Shown: in pieces, positions 57,219-64,000 of the stretch | Numbering within the stretch: position 1 is the stretch's first letter | Layout: every line of letters starts with the position of its first letter | Assembly: GCF_027580225.2 (NCBI RefSeq) | Contig: NC_073341.2 | Location: 16,800,501 to 16,864,500 of the forward strand | Length of the DNA: 64,000 bases | Reading direction: 5' to 3' | DNA from: Misgurnus anguillicaudatus | Taxonomy: Eukaryota; Chordata; Actinopteri; Cypriniformes; Cobitidae | The notes under the pieces: model-generated | What the model was told of the DNA's origin: nothing | Seen by the model: the letters and a program-made list of their open reading frames with translations, nothing else | Databases searched by the model: none | Translations under genes and position numbers: made by a program

Positions 57219-58548
57219 ATTATTATTATTTTTCCGCTTCCCCAATGGGAGTCTATGGCAGCCCTATGAACCGTATATAGGAAAATGATGAAATTTGGCA
57301 CAGTTGTAGTGGTGGTCATAAATAGTCATTTGGTCAAAAATGGGGTCTCTAGCAGTAACTCTATAGCGCCACCATCATCTCAAAAATTCAATGTTCAAAT
57401 GGTTATAACTCGTGATCCATTTGCTCTATGAAAATTCTACGTAGTACACTTGATTGCTCTCCTCATGATTATTGTTTTTAATACCTTACAGTAAGACTCC
57501 ACCCATTACAGTATCGGCCATTTTGAAATGTACAGTATTTCGTTTTTTTCACTACTCCTCCTTCAATTTTGGTTCAATTCTTTTGAGATTTTGCACATGT
57601 GATCTTTGGAGTGAGCCGCATAGAAATGACTGAACAGAATTTTGATATTTTTCTTTATTCAAAAGTAATTAATGCGCGAACTTAACGAGATTGACGCAAA
57701 ATTGGTTCTGAGGCTGTATCTCGGTCATTCTTTGATCAATCGAGATGAAATTTGGTACGCTTCATGTCGACCATGAAATGGGGGTCCATGCCAAATTTGG
57801 TGACAGCGCCACCTATGGGTCATGAGATAGGAAAAAAGGCTATTTTTGCGCATAACTTCTGAATCGTTTGTCAGAAAATTATGATCTTGGTGTCTACGGA
57901 TTCCTTGGCTCATGCCGCATCTGCCGATATGTATTATGCTGGGATTGACCGAACCGCCTGTCCGCCATTTTGAAATCTGTGATAAATTGCTATAACTTTT
58001 GAAGTATCGGATATGTCTGCGCAAAAATCGGTAGGGAGCTTCGGCATGACGTCCTGAGGAAATCAGAGAACAGCGCCACCTAGGGGTATAAACTATAACA
58101 GTTCTTATAGAACTGCTTATAACTTCTGAATTCTTTGTATGGCATGTAAGCTCTTTTCTGCTGCCCCTTGAGCTGTGTCTACTGAGTGGCGCATCTGTTA
58201 AGTCGTTTGCATAGAGATCCTGAGTTCATGGGTTAGAATCCCACCTGAGCCAGGTGTTAATTTCTTCTATTATAGTTTTGTTCTTTCTCACCTATTCTTT
58301 TTGACCTGTCTGTAGTTCACATATGTTCTATTTTTGCCATGTTTTCTGTTGCTGCTCTGCACTGCGGTGTTTCTGCTCTGTCATTGCTACGCTTTGGGTT
58401 CTTTGCTGAGCCTTGTGTTCTTGATGCACCTTGGGTGCTCAATGCGCCCTGAGTGATTGATAAGTTGTATCTTTCTTGCTGTGCTTTGGGAGCTCATTGC
58501 GCTGATGGTGCTTGGCCCCGTATCGCTGCTTGCAGCTATATTATTATT
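57219..58548 (+). mobile_element. Array unit U30 (type S, headless)
   Basis: It begins in ATT triplets after the U29 3' end. The body is nearly identical to U29 from 57600 on. The tRNA-like module is at 58182-58252, with a B box change (gggttagaatccc). The 3' arm is 58507-58519. Confidence 0.7.
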
Positions 58549-58562
58549 AGGGGCCAAGCACC
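58507..58562 (+). repeat. Inverted-repeat junction U30/U31, GGCC form, perfect
   Basis: ggtgcttggcccc (58507-58519) against ggggccaagcacc (58550-58562), with extra ATT triplets in the spacer. The second element appears to have landed inside an ATT run. Confidence 0.9.
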
Positions 58563-59587
58563 TATGGTGCTGTGGCACCTATTGTTTCTGTTAGTATTAT
58601 TATTCTTCTTAATCTTAATCTTCCCCAATGGGAGTCTATGGCAGCCCTATGAACCGTATATAGGAAAATGATGAAATTTGGCACAGTTGTAGTGGTGGTC
58701 ATAAATAGTCATTTGGCCAAAAATGGGGTCTCTAGCAGTAACTCTATAGCGCCACCATCATCTCAAAAATTCAATGTTCAATCGAGATGAAATTTGGTAC
58801 GCTTCATGTCGACCATGAAATGGGGGTCCATGCAAAATTTGGTGACAGCGCCACCTATGGGTCATGAGATAGGAAAAAAGGCTATTTTTGCGCATAACTT
58901 CTGAATCGTTTGTCAGAAAATTATGATCTTGGTGTCTACGGATTCCTTGGCTCATGCCGCATCTGTCGATATGTATTATGCCGGGATTGACCGAACCGCC
59001 TGTCCGCCATTTTGAAATCTGTGATAAATTGCTATAACTTTTGAAGTATCGGATATATCGGCGCAAAAATCGGTAGGGAGCTTCGGCATGACGTCCTGAA
59101 GAAATCAGAGAACAGCGCCACCTATGGGTTATAAACTATAACAGTTCTTATAGAACTGCTTATAACTTCTGAATTCTTTGTATGGCATGTAAGCTCTTTT
59201 CTGCTGCCACTTGAGCTGTGTCTACTGAGTGGCGCATCTGTTAAGTCGTATGCATTGAGATCCTGAGTTCATGGGTTCGAATCCCGCCTGAGACAGATGT
59301 TAGTTTCTTCTATTAAAGTTTTGTTCTTTCCCACCTATTCTTCTTGGCCTGTCTGTTGTTTCACATATGTTCTATTTTTGCCATGTTTTCTGTTGCTGCT
59401 CTGCACTGCGGTGGTTCTGCTCTGTCATTGCTACGCTTTGGGTTCTTTGCTGAGCCTTGTGTTCTTGATGCACCTTGGGTGCTCAATGCGCCCTGAGTGA
59501 TTGATAAGTTGTATCTTTCTTGCTGTGCTTCGGGAGCTCATTGCGCTGATTGTGCTTGGCCCCGTATCGCTGCTTGCAGCTATATTT
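58549..59587 (+). mobile_element. Array unit U31 (type S with a second deletion)
   Basis: It has an intact 5' end. 'attcaatgttcaa' joins 'tcaatcgagatgaaattt' at about 58777-58782, removing about 0.35 kb of body. TCAA is present at both parental sites, so a microhomology-mediated deletion is likely. The tRNA-like module is at 59225-59295. At 1039 bp it is the shortest unit with both ends. Confidence 0.7.
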
Positions 59588-61858
59588 ATTATTATTTTTC
59601 CCCAATGGGAGTCTATGGCAGCCCTATGAACCGTACGTAGGAAAATGATGAAATTTGACACAGTTGTAGAGGTGGTCATAAATAGTCATGTGACCAAAAA
59701 TGGGGTCTTTAGCATTAACTCTATAGCGCCACCAGTAGTCCAAATATTCAATGTTCAAACTGTTATAATTGGTGAACCATTTGATCTATGAAAATTCTAC
59801 TTAGTACACGTGATTGCTCTCCTCATGCTTGTTGTTTTTAATACCTTACAGTAAAACTCCACCCATTACAGTAGTAGCTATTTTGAAATATACAGTATTC
59901 CGTTTATTCGCTACTCCTCCTTCAAATTTGGTTCAATTGTTATGAAATTTGGCACAGGTGAACTTTGGAGTGAGCCGCACAGAAATGACCGAACAGAATT
60001 TTGATATTTATCTTTGTTCAAAAGTAATAAATGCGCAAACTTAACGAGGTTGACGCAAAAATGGTTCTGAAGCTGTAGCTCGGCCATTCTTTGATCAATT
60101 GAAATGAAATTTGTTACACTTCATGTGGACCATGAACTTGGGGTTCATGCCAAATTTGGTGACAGCGCCACCTATGGGTCATGAGATATGAAAATAGGCT
60201 ATTTTTGCCCATAACTTCTGAACTGTTTGTCAGAAAATTATGATCTTAATGTCTATGGATTGCTTACCTCATGCCGCATCTGTCGATGTGTATTATGCCG
60301 GGTTTGAACGAACCGCCTGTCCGCCATTTTGAAATTTCAGATAATTTGTTATATTTTTTTAACTATTGGACATATCCGCGCAAAAATTAGTAAGGAGCTT
60401 CGACATGATGTCCTGAAGGTACCTGGGAACTCAGAGTACAGCGCCACCTAGGGGTTATAAACTATAACAGTTCTTATGGAACTGCTTATAACTTCTGAAT
60501 ACTTTGTCTGATATGAATTTCTTTGTGAAATTGTATTCACTGGTTTATGCCGATTGCAACGATACCTCGTTTGTCATTTTCCAACATTCTGTTCATGTGT
60601 TATTGTAAAGCATATGGTAGATGATTTTTTCGCTACTCTTTTTACAAATTTTGTTTATTTTATGCCAAGTACTGCTCGTATAATGTTTGGAGCAATCCGC
60701 ACAGAAATGACTGAACAGATTTTTGACATTCTGTTCTCTTTCTTAGAAATACCACTCCAAAGTTGACCGTGCCTGTAACATTGTCTATTTGTCATAGTAA
60801 ATTAATGTGACTGTATATTACATTGTATAGCATTACTATACAGAATGATCTTCTTGTCTTCAATCTCACTTGAGCTTTTTGATTCTCATATACATTGTAT
60901 TTCTGTTAGTTCTGCTCTGCACTGTCAGTTCTGCATCTGTGATGATTGGCATATGTCAATCCTTGCAGCACCTAAGCTGTTTTTTGCTTCCCCTTGAGCT
61001 GTGTTAACTGAGTTGGCATTCTGGTTAACCACTTGCCATGAGATTCTGAGGTCATGGGTTTGAATCCCATGTGCAGTGATTTTTTGTATTAACTTTTTTC
61101 TCACTTAAGTTTTGTGATTTTCATACTATACATTGTATTTCAGTTATTTGTGCTCTCTGTTGTCATTTCTACACTTTTGGTAATTGCTGGATATTAATGT
61201 TTACAGCTCTAAATTTCTATTCTATAGGTTGGACACACCAACTCAGTGGTTTAATCGTTTACTCAGTGGCGCATGCGTTAACTGCTGTGCTTTGGGAACC
61301 TGAGTTAATGGGTTCGAATTCCATGTGCGGTGGTTTTTGTCTTCACTTTTTTTCTCACTTAAGTTTTGTGATTTTCATACAATACATTGTATTTCAGTTA
61401 TTTGTGCTCTCTGTTGTCATTTCTGCACGTTTGGTAATTGCTGGATATCAATGTTTACAGCTCTAAATCTCTATACTATAGCTTGGACACACCAACTCAG
61501 TGGTTTAATTGTTTACTCAGTGGTGCATGCAGTAAGTGCTGTGCTTTGGGAACCTGAGGTCATGGGTTCAAAACCCAGCTCTTACTTTCACTTATTGAGA
61601 TTTCCTTTTGCGTTTCCTTTAACACGTTCTTCTCGACCTGTCTGGTTTTCCACACGTGTTATATTTTTGCCATCTTTTCTGTTGTTGCTCCGCACTGCAG
61701 TGGTTCTGCTTTGCATTTGCTTTGCTTCGGGTTCGGGCTCTGTATTGCGCGCTGTCTGCGCTTTGCGCATTTGCTGCGTCGTGTGGTTTTTGCTGTGCTT
61801 TGGGTCCTCATTGCGATGAAGGTGCTTGACCCCGCAATTGCTGCTTGCAGCTATATTT
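59588..61858 (+). mobile_element. Array unit U32 (type B, headless, three tRNA-like modules)
   Basis: It begins in ATT triplets. The first 0.2 kb is type A-like ('gtagaggtggtcataaat'), then it is type B. tRNA-like modules lie at 61008-61078, 61260-61331 and 61514-61584. The 3' arm ggtgcttgacccc is near 61821. Confidence 0.7.
61008..61584 (+). repeat. Triple tandem of tRNA-like modules, U32
   Basis: Period about 253 bp. B boxes read gggtttgaatccc, gggttcgaattcc and gggttcaaaaccc, so each has decayed at a different base. This argues against selection for tRNA function. Confidence 0.75.
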
Positions 61859-63428
61859 ATTATATTTCTTCTTCCCCAATGGGAGTCTATGGCAGCCCTA
61901 TGAACCGTACATAGGAAAATGAAACAAATTTGGCACACTTGTAGTGGTCCTAAATTGTCATGTGACCAACTATGGGGTCTCTAGCATTAACTCTATAGCG
62001 CCACCAGCACTTCAAAAATTCAATATTCAAATGGTTGTAACTGTAGAATAATTTGATCAACAAGAACTCTACATAGTACATCTGATTACTCTCCTCACGC
62101 TCAACGAACAATGAATACAATGAACACCTTACATTAAGACTCCACCCATTACAGTAGCGGCCATTTTGAAAAGTACAGTATTTTGTTTTTTCGTCACTAC
62201 TTTTGCAGCGTTCATTGCATTGTTACGCATTTTGGCACAGATAATGTTTGGACCAAGCCGCAGAGAAATGACCAAACAGAATTTTGATTTTTATCTTTGT
62301 TCAAAAGTAATAAATGCGTAAATTTTTCAATGTCGACCCAAAATTGGTTCTGAGTCATTATCTCGGTCATTCTTTGATCAATTGAAATGAAACTTGGTAC
62401 CCTTCATAAGGACCATGAACTGGGGTACCATGCCAAATTTGAGGACAGCGCCACCTATGGGTCATGAGATATGAAAAATGGCTATTTTTTCCCATAACTA
62501 TTGAAAAGTTTGATAGAAAATTATGATCTTGGTGTCTATGGATTCCTTGGCTGTCGATATATATTATGCCGGAAATGACCGAACCGCCAGTCCACTATTT
62601 TGAATGTTGTTTTAAATTGGGATAACTACTATTCTATATAATGTATCGGCACAAAAATCGGTAGGAAGCATCGGTATGATGTCCTGAAGGTACCTGGGAA
62701 ATCTGAAGACAGCGCCACCTAGGGTTCATAAACTATATAAAACAGCCCATAACTTCTGAAAACTTTGTCTGATATTCATTTTCTTTGTGAATTTTTATTC
62801 ACTGGTTTATGTCGATTGCAACGATGTCTCATTTGTCAGTTTTCAACATTCTGTTCATATCTTATTTCATAGCATATGTGAAGTAGTTTTTTCGCTACTA
62901 CTTTTGCAAATTAAGTCTATTTTATGCCAGGCTCTGCTCACATAAACTTTGGAGCAATCCGCACAGAAATGACCAAACACATTTTTGATATTCTCTGCCA
63001 TTCCCGAGAAATACCCGTCCAAAGTTGACTGTCCCTGTGACATTGTCTCTTTGTCATATTAAATTATTATGACTGTATTATAACATGTTGTGCATTCCTA
63101 TACATGTTTTTCTTGACTTAAACTTGAACTCTTCTCACTTAAACTATCTGATTCTCATATAAATTGTAATTTTGTTATTTCTGCTCTGCAATGTCATGTC
63201 TGCACCTTCCTTCCTCCATTTGAATGCTTGCAGCTCTGAAAACCTTGGCTGGCTACACTGCCTGTGTAGCTCAGTCTATTAAATCGCATGCATCAAAACT
63301 CAGAGATTAAGGGTTCAAATCCCGGCTGATGCATGTGTTATGTTTTTCTATTAATATTTGTTTTGAGTTTATTCTCACCTATTATTCTCAACCAGTCTGT
63401 TTTCCATGTTCTGCACGGCTTGCAATTT
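61859..63428 (+). mobile_element. Array unit U33 (type D)
   Basis: A sister copy of U11, with 'gaaacaaatttggcacac'. The tRNA-like segment is at 63260-63333. The decayed 3' end 'cacggcttgcaatttggtgg' is shared with U11. Confidence 0.65.
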
Positions 63429-64000
63429 GGTGGCCAAGCATCATCACCAGTTCAAAAATGCAGTAGCGGCCATTTTAAAAAGTACAGTATTCAGTTTTTT
63501 TGCTACTACTTTTGCAGTGTTTGTTGAATTGTTACACAATTTGGCTTAGATTATCTTTGGACCGAGCCACATAGAAATGACCAAACAGAATTTTGATATT
63601 TATCTTTGTTCAAAAGTAATACATTTGTCAACAGGAATAACTTTTAAACCATTTAATCAACTAAACTTCTACGGAGAATATTTGATGTGGTAATCTATGT
63701 CTTCCCAGTAGCTCAACCAAATGCGTGATGGGCATGAAATCCAGAGGTTGCGGGTTCAATTCCATAGAGGGCAGCAATTAAAATGGTTGACAAATTTGTG
63801 TCATGTAGAGTCAAATGTTCATACAGGTTTGACTACCTACAGGGGATTTAAAAAAATATTATCTTCTTGAGAAAAATCTCTCCAAACTTGAACATACACA
63901 TTGTCACTACAGCAATCTAGCTTAAGCAGATGTCTGTATGTATGTCTCCCCTGTAACTCAACCAGATGAGTGACAGGCATGAAACCTGGAGATCATGGGT
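63429..64000 (+). mobile_element. Array unit U33b (type D, cut by window end)
   Basis: It matches U11c from 21891 on, including the switch after 'caaaagtaatacatttgtc'. tRNA-like segments lie at 63702-63773 and from 63947 to beyond the window. The array therefore continues past 64000. Confidence 0.65.

Noticed and set aside
1..64000. A CRISPR array (regular direct repeats with spacers).
   Set aside because: The repeats are kilobase-sized or contiguous 18-bp units without unique spacers, and the context is a eukaryotic transposon array.

Overview
The window looks like repeat-rich nuclear DNA of a ray-finned fish. It is AT-rich and has no host gene that I can defend. The one non-array insertion has a polyadenylation signal and a (TTGA)n tail of the kind seen at the 3' ends of fish L2/CR1-group retroposons. 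The fish assignment is an inference from sequence style; no host gene confirms it.

Almost the whole 64 kb is one head-to-tail array of about 33 diverged copies (U1-U33 here, with some partial copies) of a single element, all on the + strand and about 1.0-3.1 kb each. A complete unit has, in order: (1) a 5' end starting a-ggggtcaagcacc or a-ggggccaagcacc, with a GCACC-NNN-GGTGC hairpin; (2) an (ATT)n microsatellite; (3) a conserved non-coding body with repeated 'gcgccacc' and 'ccattttgaaat' motifs; (4) one to four tRNA-like modules with a Pol III B box; (5) in some units an 18-bp minisatellite; (6) a 3' end made of ggtgcttgacccc or ggtgcttggcccc (the inverse of the 5' end), a 12-nt hairpin gctgcttgcagc, and tatatt. 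A terminal 5' repeat, a subterminal 3' inverted copy and a 3' hairpin, with no target duplication and T|T junctions, is the architecture described for non-autonomous Helentron-type Helitrons (HINEs). I propose that class, from structure only.

Units fall into five types. A: U1, U5, U6, U8, U9, U14, U19, U23 (long, carry the minisatellite). B: U3, U4, U18, U26, U32 (tandem tRNA-like modules, mostly of the 'ctcagtggcgcatgcgg' kind). C: U2, U7, U15, U17, U24 (truncated 5' end and an internal deletion of about 0.3 kb). S: U12, U16, U20, U21, U22b, U25, U28-U31 (short, about 1.3-1.4 kb when complete, one shared deletion). D: U10, U11, U11b, U11c, U33, U33b (diverged, with tRNA-like segments keeping a 'tagctcag' A box). 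U13, U22 and U27 are mosaic.

The array appears to have grown by nested insertion into the (ATT)n tracts, leaving stacked solo 5' ends and headless bodies, by unequal exchange, and by local expansion of minisatellite and tRNA-like modules. The only plausible protein-coding segment lies in a 1.42-kb retroposon-like insertion (46699-48120) inside U24. It encodes a 160-residue protein with one predicted membrane segment and a C-terminal coiled coil. Many other open frames exist, but they follow from the 18-bp (six-codon) minisatellite period or from recent duplication, and I do not call them genes.
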